A DNA stretch of 20,339 bases, taken from the NCBI GenBank assembly GCA_023450335.1, contig JAEXHA010000091.1, positions 1 through 20,339 of the forward strand, in the 5' to 3' direction. Below the pieces are notes generated by a model. It was not told the DNA's origin and did not search any database. It was given only the letters and a program-made list of their open reading frames with translations. Both the position numbers and the translations under genes were made by a program. This document shows, in pieces, positions 14,799 through 20,339 of the stretch (positions are counted from its first letter, which is position 1; every line of letters begins with the position of its first letter). Origin of the DNA: Actinomycetes bacterium. Lineage in GTDB: Bacteria; Actinomycetota; Actinomycetes; Actinomycetales; Microbacteriaceae.

Positions 14799-14812
14799 TG
14801 GGAGCGCTCCCA
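14799..14812. promoter_or_regulatory. CebR/CelR box upstream of the cellulase gene
   Basis: TGGGAGCGCTCCCA is a perfect 14-bp palindrome identical to the established CebR operator of Streptomyces and CelR site of Thermobifida, which control cellulase and cellobiose-uptake genes. It lies in the 179-base gap between the cellulase gene and the hydrolase to its right, 86 bases from the cellulase ATG. No clear promoter hexamers could be picked out beside it. Neither LacI-family gene in the window sits next to it, so the repressor is probably encoded elsewhere. Confidence 0.9.
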
Positions 14813-14892
14813 GCGACTGCGTACTGGCCAGAATGACGCACACGGCGGTCGCCGTCAACCCCCACCCGCACGCGACCGCCGCCGCGGCGGCC

Positions 14893-15744
14893 TCAGTCGC
14901 GCGCTGCGAAGCGGGCGTCGAGCCAGGCCAGCAGGTCGGCACGCACGTCGGCCTGCCGCACCTCGTTGAAGATCTCGTGCCGCGCGTCCGGGTAGACGAG
15001 GGTCGTGACATCGGTCAGCCCCGAGCGGGTGCGGTACGCCTCGGCCAGGCGGTGCACGCTGCGCGGGCCGCCGACGGTGTCGTCGCGGCCGACCATGAGC
15101 AGCACCGGCACATCGCGGCCCAGGTCGCGGCGCGGCAGCCCGTAGAGCCGAGCCGCGTCAGCGAGACCGAAGAGCTTCAGCAGCGGTGTCGTGGTCGTCA
15201 GCGGATCGTCGAGGAACGCCCGCCCCACCGCCGCGTCACTCGACAGCCACGCGGTGCCCGTGGGGTCGGTGGCCTTCCACGGCGCGTTGAGATCGCCGGC
15301 GTTGAGAGCGCCCGGCCATCGCAGCGCCGAGCCGCTGAGCACGAGCGCGTCATACGCATCGGGGTGGTCGTTGACGAGCATCTGCGCGAGGAAGGACCCC
15401 CACGAGTGCCCCAGCAGCACGAGCGGCAGGTCGGGGTTCTCGGCACGGATGAGCTCGGTGAGCTGCCACACGGCGTCGCGCGCGGCGCGCAGACCGCCGG
15501 GGCCGAGCCGCCCCAGCCGTGTGGCGTCACCACCGTGCTGCGCCATGCCGGTGCGCCCGTGGCCGCGGTGGTCGTCGGCGTAGACGGTGAAGCCGGCCGC
15601 CGTCAGCGCCCCGATGAGCGCGGCGTAGCGTCCGGCATGCTCGCCGACGCCGTGCAGGAGTTGGACGACGCCCCGCGGGGTGGTCCGCGCCACGTGGACG
15701 TCGTAGACGATCGCGATGCCGTGCGCATCGGTGAACTCGGGCAT
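14893..15744 (-). CDS. Alpha/beta hydrolase, monoacylglycerol lipase / lysophospholipase type
   Basis: A 283-residue serine hydrolase of the 'serine aminopeptidase S33/Hydrolase_4' group. The oxyanion-hole segment is VVQLLHGVGEHAGRY, followed by YADDHRGHGRTG, which is characteristic of monoacylglycerol lipases. The nucleophile is Ser114 in GHSWGS, the acid Asp lies in MVGRDDTVGG and the His in DARHEIFNE. The frame is open 45 codons further upstream, but those residues are low-complexity and overlap the divergent lacI gene. The ATG at 15744, with TAGACT 7 bases before it and no ribosome site, gives the family's usual N-terminus (MPEFTDAHG). No signal peptide is seen. Its function beside the cellulase and sugar genes is probably unrelated, likely lipid turnover. 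Confidence 0.88.
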   Translation of the reverse strand: MPEFTDAHGIAIVYDVHVARTTPRGVVQLLHGVGEHAGRYAALIGALTAAGFTVYADDHRGHGRTGMAQHGGDATRLGRLGPGGLRAARDAVWQLTELIRAENPDLPLVLLGHSWGSFLAQMLVNDHPDAYDALVLSGSALRWPGALNAGDLNAPWKATDPTGTAWLSSDAAVGRAFLDDPLTTTTPLLKLFGLADAARLYGLPRRDLGRDVPVLLMVGRDDTVGGPRSVHRLAEAYRTRSGLTDVTTLVYPDARHEIFNEVRQADVRADLLAWLDARFAARD

Positions 15745-15751
15745 GCGCCTG

Positions 15752-15757
15752 AGTCTA
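15752..15757 (-). promoter_or_regulatory. -10 element of the monoacylglycerol-lipase-like gene
   Basis: TAGACT on the minus strand ends 7 bases before the ATG at 15744, again the leaderless distance. No -35 match is convincing. Confidence 0.4.
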
Positions 15758-15832
15758 AAGGGCAGTGCGGCCGCCGTCGCCCCGGTGCCGTGTCGTAGCG
15801 GATCGGCATCTCGTAGGGCACACTTCTGAGTT

Positions 15833-16864
15833 GTGGTGGCAGGCATCGATGACGTGGCGCGGCGGGCCGGGGTGTCCACCGCGACCGTGTCCCGCGCGTT
15901 GCGCGGCCTGCCCGAAGTGCGCGAATCGACCCGCGCCCGGGTTCTGCAGGCGGCAGCCGACCTGCACTACACGCCCAGTTCGTCGGCAGCGTCCCTCGCG
16001 AGCGGGCGCTCGCGCACGATCGGGCTGCTCACGGCGTCGTTCGTGCGCTGGTTCAACCGCAATGTGGTCGCCGGAGCCGAACGTCACCTTCGCTCGGAGG
16101 GATACGACGTGCTGCTGCACGCGTTCGACCACGAACCGGATGGCTCGCGCACCCCCATCGACATGTCTCGCCTGCAGCGCCGAGTCGACGGCGTGCTCGT
16201 GCTCGGCATCCCACTGACCCCTCTCGAACTCGAGGCTCTGGACCGGCTGGAGGTTCCCGTCGTCTTCGTGGGCACCGCGCCGCCCGGTCGCGTGCGCGTC
16301 AGCATGGACGATGCCGCGGGAGCCCGCATGGCAATCGAGCACCTCGTCAGCCTCGGGCATCGTCGGATCGGACAGGTCACCACGATGCTCCCGCACGATT
16401 CGGCATGGCAGTCACCGCCCGAGCGTGAGACGGCGGCACAGGAGGCACTGGCTCGCGCAGGCCTGGACACCGACCCGGCGCTGCGCGCGTTCGGCGACTA
16501 CACGCAGGACAGCGGGCGGCGTGCGGCGGCGGAGCTGCTCGACCGCGTTCCCGACCTCACGGCGATCTTCGCCCACTCCGATGAGATGGCCTTCGGTGTG
16601 CTCGAGGAGCTGCGCGCCCGTGGCATCGGCGTGCCCGATCAGATCTCGGTCATGGGCATCGACGGGCACGAACTCGACGATCTCATCGGTCTGTCCACGA
16701 TCCAGCAAGACGCCACGACGCAGGGTGAGACCGGCGCAATGCTGCTGCTGAATCTCATCCACGGTGAGGCCGTGGACCCGGAGGCACGGTTCGCGATCCG
16801 GTGCGTCAAGCGCCACTCCACCGGACCGGTGATGCAGTCGACCATCATGTCGCACGCGCCGTAA
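15833..16864 (+). CDS. LacI-family transcriptional regulator of the alpha-glucoside-type importer
   Basis: A full-length, 343-residue LacI/GalR repressor. Residues about 4-24 (IDDVARRAGVSTATVSRALRG) are the helix-turn-helix, then the hinge (YTPSSSAASLASGRSRTIGLL) and a complete sugar-binding domain with IEHLVSLGHRRIGQVT, AIFAHSDEMAFGVLEELRARGIGVPDQISVMGIDGHELDD. The start is taken at the first of two adjacent GTG codons (15833 or 15836); no ribosome site distinguishes them. It diverges from the lipase-like gene and is followed after 94 bases by the ABC importer, with a LacI-type operator overlapping its own stop codon. It therefore most likely represses the importer in response to the transported alpha-glucoside, an inference from gene order. 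Confidence 0.94.
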   Translation: MVAGIDDVARRAGVSTATVSRALRGLPEVRESTRARVLQAAADLHYTPSSSAASLASGRSRTIGLLTASFVRWFNRNVVAGAERHLRSEGYDVLLHAFDHEPDGSRTPIDMSRLQRRVDGVLVLGIPLTPLELEALDRLEVPVVFVGTAPPGRVRVSMDDAAGARMAIEHLVSLGHRRIGQVTTMLPHDSAWQSPPERETAAQEALARAGLDTDPALRAFGDYTQDSGRRAAAELLDRVPDLTAIFAHSDEMAFGVLEELRARGIGVPDQISVMGIDGHELDDLIGLSTIQQDATTQGETGAMLLLNLIHGEAVDPEARFAIRCVKRHSTGPVMQSTIMSHAP

Positions 16865-16873
16865 GCGCTTGCA
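16860..16873. promoter_or_regulatory. LacI-type operator upstream of the ABC importer
   Basis: Read on the minus strand, TGCAAGCGCTTACG matches the LacI-family consensus TGnAAnCGnTTnCA at all but the last fixed position, with the palindromic core AAGCGCTT at 16863-16870. It overlaps the lacI stop codon and the candidate -35 of the importer operon, so the adjacent regulator is the natural ligand. Confidence 0.75.
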
Positions 16874-16897
16874 TTTCGAGCGGCACAGGAGTTTGAT
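16869..16897 (+). promoter_or_regulatory. Candidate promoter of the ABC importer operon
   Basis: TTGCAT (16869-16874), a 17-bp spacer and TTTGAT (16892-16897) are partial matches to -35 and -10. The -35 lies within the LacI-type operator, which fits repression by occlusion. It would give a leader of about 55 bases. Confidence 0.4.
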
Positions 16898-16907
16898 GAC
16901 CACCAGC

Positions 16908-16928
16908 GATCGCGGACTCATCGCGATC
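16908..16928 (+). other. Leader stem-loop before the solute-binding protein gene
   Basis: GATCGCG (16908-16914) and CGCGATC (16922-16928) pair over 7 bp with a 7-base loop. It lies in the predicted mRNA leader 16 bases before the ribosome site GAGAGGA (16944-16950), which is 8 bases from the ATG. It may stabilise the transcript; no riboswitch class is recognised. Confidence 0.4.
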
Positions 16929-16958
16929 CTCAACCCCACGTCAGAGAGGACGTAACAC

Positions 16959-18326
16959 ATGACGGGTATCAAGAACCGCCGTACCGCCGTCACCATCGTC
17001 GGCGGACTGACCGCGGCGCTGGCGCTGGCCGGCTGTGCCGGCGACGATCTGGGTGGAGACAGCGGGCCCACCGGAGGGGACACAGGCGGAGACTGCTCTG
17101 CGTACGAACAGTACGGCTCGTTCGACGGGACCACGGTCAAGATCTCCTCGACCATCTCCGACGTCGAGGGCGACCTGCTGGAGCAGTCCTGGTCGGAGTT
17201 CGCGGACTGCGTGGGCATCACGATCGAGCACAACGGCACGAACGAGTTCGAGTCGCAGATCTTCGTCCAGGTCGAAGGCGGGAACGCCCCCGACCTGGCG
17301 ATCTTCCCGCAGCCGGGTCTGCTGCAGCGCATGGTGGAGGGCGACCACCTCGCCGAGGTCACCGGCGCCGCGCAAGAGGCGGCCGGTGCGAACTACTCCG
17401 AGGACTGGCTGGCGTACGGTGCCGTGGACGGCACGCAGTACGGCATCCCGATCCAGGCGTCGGCGAAGTCGTTCGTCTGGTACTCCCCGAGCGTGTTCGA
17501 GGAGAACGGGTATGAGATCCCCACCACGTGGGATGAGCTGATGACCCTGACCGACGAGATCGTGGCCGAGCACGGTTCCGAGAGCGTCAAGCCCTGGTGC
17601 GCCGGGATCGAATCCGGCGGTGCCACAGGGTGGCCCGCCACCGATTTCCTGGAGGACATGGTCCTGCGCGAGGCCGGCCCCGAGGTCTACGACCAGTGGG
17701 TGGCCCACGAGATCCCCTTCAACGACCCGCAGATCGTCGCCTCGCTCAACCTGGCCGGCAGCATCCTGCAGAACGAGGACTACGTCAACGGCGGCATCGG
17801 CGATTCCCGATCGATCGCGGCCACGGCCTGGGCCGACCCCGGCCTGCAGGTGCTGAACGGCAATTGCTTCCTGTTCCGTGCCGCGAGCTTCCTCGAAGCT
17901 CAGCTGCCCGAGGGGACGAACGTCGGCCCGGACGGCGACATCTTCGCCTTCTATCTGCCGGCGAAGACCACTGATGAGTCCCCGCTGCTTATCGCAGGCG
18001 ACTACGCGGCTGCCTTCAACGACGACGAGGCCACCCAGGCCACGCTCGCCTACCTCGCGTCGCCGGAGTGGGCGAACTCGCGCATGTCTCTGGGCGGCAT
18101 GGTCAGCCCGAACTCGGGCGCGCTCCCTGAGCACGCGTCCAGCGATGTGCTGCGACTGACGATCGACCTCATTCAGGACGAGAGCGCGGTCGTGCGCTTC
18201 GATGCGTCCGACCTCATGCCCTCGGAGGTCGGTGCCGGCAGCTTCTGGACCGCATTGACCAACTGGATCGACGGTCAGGTGAGTGCGGAAGAAGCGCTCA
18301 CGCAAGTCGAGAACAGCTGGCCGTAA
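16959..18326 (+). CDS. aglE: ABC sugar importer solute-binding lipoprotein, alpha-glucoside (AglE) type
   Basis: A 455-residue extracellular binding protein. The signal peptide ends in the lipobox LALAGC, making Cys26 the lipid-modified N-terminus, followed by a Gly/Asp-rich tether. The mature part is a family 1 carbohydrate-binding protein: TVKISSTISDVEGDLLEQSWSEFADCVGI, GNAPDLAIFPQPGLLQRMV, YGIPIQASAKSFVWYSPSVFEENGYEIPTTWDELM and KPWCAGIESGGATGWPATDFLEDMVLR. These patterns resemble AglE of rhizobial alpha-glucoside transporters. A strong ribosome site (GAGAGGA) precedes the ATG. It is the first gene of the importer operon, under a LacI-type operator, and is followed by a stem-loop that may favour its expression over the permeases. 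The exact ligand (maltose, sucrose, trehalose or another alpha-glucoside) is not decided by sequence. Confidence 0.9.
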   Translation: MTGIKNRRTAVTIVGGLTAALALAGCAGDDLGGDSGPTGGDTGGDCSAYEQYGSFDGTTVKISSTISDVEGDLLEQSWSEFADCVGITIEHNGTNEFESQIFVQVEGGNAPDLAIFPQPGLLQRMVEGDHLAEVTGAAQEAAGANYSEDWLAYGAVDGTQYGIPIQASAKSFVWYSPSVFEENGYEIPTTWDELMTLTDEIVAEHGSESVKPWCAGIESGGATGWPATDFLEDMVLREAGPEVYDQWVAHEIPFNDPQIVASLNLAGSILQNEDYVNGGIGDSRSIAATAWADPGLQVLNGNCFLFRAASFLEAQLPEGTNVGPDGDIFAFYLPAKTTDESPLLIAGDYAAAFNDDEATQATLAYLASPEWANSRMSLGGMVSPNSGALPEHASSDVLRLTIDLIQDESAVVRFDASDLMPSEVGAGSFWTALTNWIDGQVSAEEALTQVENSWP

Positions 18327-18336
18327 CCACCGATGC

Positions 18337-18370
18337 GCAGGCCGGGGCGGCACATGACGCCTCGGCCTGC
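18337..18370 (+). other. Intergenic stem-loop between binding protein and permease genes
   Basis: GCAGGCCGGGGCG (18337-18349) pairs with CGCCTCGGCCTGC (18358-18370): a 13-bp stem with one G-U wobble and an 8-base loop. No U tract follows. Such structures after the binding-protein gene of sugar ABC operons are known to cause partial termination or protect the upstream mRNA, giving excess binding protein over permease. That role is inferred here. Confidence 0.6.
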
Positions 18371-18393
18371 ACATCCCTGCCGAAAGTGCCACC

Positions 18394-19371
18394 GTGGGTT
18401 TCTTCCTCTATTCCAAAAACGGCCAGCTGATCCTCGCCGTCGTGGCGTTCCTCGTCGTTCTGGGCATTCTGCTGCTGATCGCCCGCGCCGTGGATCGCTT
18501 CCGCAGCCGCCGGCAGGCCGTGACCATGGCCGCCATCTTCGCCGGGCCGGCATTGCTGCTGCTCGCGGTGGGTCTTGTCTATCCGGCCGTGCGCACAATA
18601 TGGATGTCGCTCATGGACCGACGCAGTGAGGACTTCGTCGGTCTCGAGAACTACGCCTTCCTCTTCGGCGGTGGCGCGACGGCGTTCATCAACACCCTGC
18701 TGTGGGTCGTGGTGGTGCCGCTGGGTTCCACTGCGATCGGCCTGGTGTACGCCGTCCTGATCGACAAGTCACGCCTGGAGAAGGTCGCGAAGTCACTGCT
18801 GTTCTTGCCGATGGCCATCTCGTTCGTCGGCGCCGGCATCATCTGGAAGTTCATGTACGAGTACCGCGGTGCCGGGCAGGAGCAGATCGGATTGCTCAAC
18901 GCCGTCCTGGTCGGGCTCGGCTTCGAGCCGGTGCGATTTCTGCAGGACTCTCCGTGGAACACGATCTTCCTCATTGCCGTGATGGTCTGGATCCAGGCAG
19001 GTTTCGCGATGGTGGTGCTCTCGGCGGCCATCAAGGCTGTGCCCTCCGACATCATCGAGGCCGCGATGCTCGACGGTGCCAGCAGCCGCAAAGTGTTCTT
19101 CCACGTGACGATCCCGTCGATCCGGCCATCGCTCGTGGTGGTGCTCACCACCATTTCCATCGCGACGCTGAAGGTCTTCGACATCACACAGACCATGACC
19201 GGAGCGGAATTCGGCACGCAGGTGCTCGCGAACGAGATGTATGACTGGTCGTTCACCTTCGGTGACAACGGCATCGGATCGGCGATGGCCGTCGTGATCT
19301 TCCTGCTGGTGATCCCCCTCGTGGTGTACAACGTGCGCCAGATGAACAAGAACAAGGCGGTGCGCGGATGA
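18394..19371 (+). CDS. aglF: ABC sugar importer permease, AglF type
   Basis: A 325-residue inner-membrane permease of the MalF/AglF group. Hydrophobic segments begin at the N-terminus (QLILAVVAFLVVLGILLLIA) and continue with IFAGPALLLLAVGLVY, NTLLWVVVVPLGSTAIGLVYAVLI, SLLFLPMAISFVGAGIIWKFMYEY, IFLIAVMVWIQAGFAMVVL and a C-terminal VVIFLLVIPLVVY. The ATPase-contacting EAA loop is EAAMLDGASSRKVFFHVTIP, starting at residue 222. KSLLFLPMAISFVGAGIIWKF followed by QIGLLNAVL is close to AglF of rhizobial alpha-glucoside importers. The GTG start has only a weak ribosome site; an alternative is the Met at residue 45, but that would lose the first membrane segment. Its stop overlaps the next ATG (ATGA). 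Confidence 0.9.
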   Translation: MGFFLYSKNGQLILAVVAFLVVLGILLLIARAVDRFRSRRQAVTMAAIFAGPALLLLAVGLVYPAVRTIWMSLMDRRSEDFVGLENYAFLFGGGATAFINTLLWVVVVPLGSTAIGLVYAVLIDKSRLEKVAKSLLFLPMAISFVGAGIIWKFMYEYRGAGQEQIGLLNAVLVGLGFEPVRFLQDSPWNTIFLIAVMVWIQAGFAMVVLSAAIKAVPSDIIEAAMLDGASSRKVFFHVTIPSIRPSLVVVLTTISIATLKVFDITQTMTGAEFGTQVLANEMYDWSFTFGDNGIGSAMAVVIFLLVIPLVVYNVRQMNKNKAVRG

Positions 19372-20300
19372 GCGCCCAGACTCTGACCGAGCTCACCCCC
19401 GCGACGCCGCGCCGAAGCGCGACGCCGCGCCGAAGTGCTGCCAGCAGCTTCAAGAAGCTGGTCGGCAACCGCATCGGATCGGCCATCGCCCTGGTGATCG
19501 CCGTGCTGTGGACGATCCCCACCTTCGGCCTGTTCGTGTCTTCGTTCCGGCCGGAGGCGGAGATCAAGAGCACGGGCTGGTGGAACCTCTTCACCGATCC
19601 GCAGTTCACTCTGGACAACTACGCACAGGTGCTTGCGGGCTCCACGTCATCCAACCTGGCCGTGTACTTCCAGAACTCGATCGTGATCACCGTGCCCGCC
19701 ACGATCGCACCGCTGGTGCTGGCCATCATGGCGTCGTATGCCTTCTCGGTGCTGAAGTGGAAGGGCCGCGACACGGTGTTCGTCGCCGTTTTCGCCCTGC
19801 AGGTCGTGCCCGTCCAGATGGCGCTGATCCCCCTGCTGCGCATCTTCTCGGGCACCCCGCTCGCCGACACCTTCCCGTTCCTGTCGTTGTGGGTGGCCCA
19901 CACCATCTTCGGACTGCCGTTGGCGATCTTCCTGCTGCACAACTTCATGTCCGAAGTTCCACACGATCTCATCGAGGCCGCCCGTATCGACGGCGCCGGG
20001 CACGTGACAGTGTTCATGCGGATCATGCTCCCGTTGATGCTGCCGGCGATCGCCAGCTATGCGATCTTCCAGTTCCTCTGGGTCTGGAACGACCTGCTGG
20101 TGGGCCTGACCTTCTCCGGAGGCTCGCGCACCGTGCAGCCGTTGACGGCCGCGCTGGCCGCGATGACCGGCGACCGGGGCCAGGACTGGCACCTGCTCAC
20201 TGCCGGCGCCTTCGTCTCCATCCTGCTGCCCTTGGTCGTGTTCTTCGCTCTGCAGCGATACTTCGTGCGTGGCCTGCTGGCCGGCTCGGTGAAGGGCTGA
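19368..20300 (+). CDS. aglG: ABC sugar importer permease, AglG type
   Basis: A 310-residue second permease of the MalG/AglG group. After a basic cytoplasmic N-terminus carrying an 18-bp tandem duplication (TPRRSA twice), the membrane segments are IALVIAVLWTIPTFGLFVSSF, IAPLVLAIMASYAFSVL, VFVAVFALQVVPVQMALIPLL, LSLWVAHTIFGLPLAIFLLHNF, IASYAIFQFLWVWNDLLVGL and a C-terminal LLPLVVFFALQRYFVRGLLAGSVKG. The EAA loop EAARIDGAGHVTVFMRIMLPLMLP begins at residue 203. It is translationally coupled to the upstream permease gene (ATGA). No ATPase gene occurs in the window; actinobacterial importers of this kind usually share an MsiK-type ATPase encoded elsewhere, or it may lie to the right, where only 39 bases remain. 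Confidence 0.92.
   Translation: MSAQTLTELTPATPRRSATPRRSAASSFKKLVGNRIGSAIALVIAVLWTIPTFGLFVSSFRPEAEIKSTGWWNLFTDPQFTLDNYAQVLAGSTSSNLAVYFQNSIVITVPATIAPLVLAIMASYAFSVLKWKGRDTVFVAVFALQVVPVQMALIPLLRIFSGTPLADTFPFLSLWVAHTIFGLPLAIFLLHNFMSEVPHDLIEAARIDGAGHVTVFMRIMLPLMLPAIASYAIFQFLWVWNDLLVGLTFSGGSRTVQPLTAALAAMTGDRGQDWHLLTAGAFVSILLPLVVFFALQRYFVRGLLAGSVKG
19401..19436 (+). repeat. 18-bp tandem duplication inside the aglG-type gene
   Basis: The unit GCGACGCCGCGCCGAAGC (19401-19418) is followed directly by a copy (19419-19436) that differs only in its last base. It is in frame and duplicates six residues in the cytoplasmic N-terminal tail of the permease (ATPRRS ATPRRS), ahead of the first membrane segment. 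Confidence 0.85.
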
Positions 20301-20339
20301 TTCGGTCGTCGACCGGGCACGCAGCGGGCGGGTGGGGAC

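Noticed and set aside
14878..14891. GCCGCCGCGGCGGC palindrome after the lipase-like gene as a terminator
   Set aside because: A perfect palindrome with no loop and no T tract in very GC-rich, codon-like repeat sequence; chance is a sufficient explanation.
14893..15879. Longer N-terminus (45 extra residues) for the lipase-like protein
   Set aside because: The extra part is low-complexity, overlaps the divergent lacI gene and lacks a ribosome site; the ATG at 15744 has a -10 element at leaderless distance and the family's normal N-terminus.
16941..18392. 483-codon open frame antisense to the solute-binding protein gene
   Set aside because: The sense strand has a lipobox, a ribosome site and sugar-binding-protein motifs; the antisense frame has none.

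Overview
The window is high-G+C DNA with strong G/C preference at third codon positions, frequent GTG starts, 4-base GTGA/ATGA gene overlaps, promoters placed for leaderless transcription, and an F420-type (LLM class) oxidoreductase. Together these point to an actinobacterium, most likely of the Microbacteriaceae (Microbacterium-like). The genus is inference; no RNA gene is present to confirm it. No tRNA, rRNA, CRISPR array or intact insertion sequence was seen, and no gene-free stretch exceeds about 180 bases.

Layout. (1) 1-3081: a LacI-family regulator (cut by the left edge) diverges from galT-galK of the Leloir pathway, with a LacI-type operator over the galT promoter. (2) 3179-4024: a haloperoxidase/arylesterase-like alpha/beta hydrolase. 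(3) about 4025-5085: a small, less G+C-rich island holding a 17-bp perfect inverted repeat, an excisionase-type HTH gene and a nucleotidyltransferase-like (DUF6036-like) partner. The partner is broken by a one-base frameshift in a C run and has lost its 3' end. (4) 5089-6417: a small unknown gene converging on the LLM-class oxidoreductase. (5) 6480-11080: a cytoplasmic GH3 beta-glucosidase diverging from a tetR-carboxylesterase pair, with repeated operator-like motifs between them. (6) 11082-13084: an lplB-lplA-type lipoate ligase fusion overlapping a beta-class DNA methyltransferase. (7) 13115-14812: a secreted GH6 cellulase with a C-terminal CBM2, preceded by a perfect CebR box. (8) 14893-15744: a monoacylglycerol-lipase-like hydrolase. 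(9) 15833-20300: a LacI regulator followed by an alpha-glucoside-type ABC importer (lipoprotein plus two permeases); no ATPase gene is in the window.

The theme is use of plant polysaccharide and sugars. Cellulase acts outside the cell, the ABC importer takes up oligosaccharides, GH3 releases glucose inside the cell, and GalKT handles galactose. Each block has its own local regulator, except the cellulase, whose CebR-type repressor must be encoded elsewhere. The most unusual parts are the decayed HTH/nucleotidyltransferase island, the recurrent leaderless-promoter geometry and the N-terminal LplB-like domain of the lipoate ligase.
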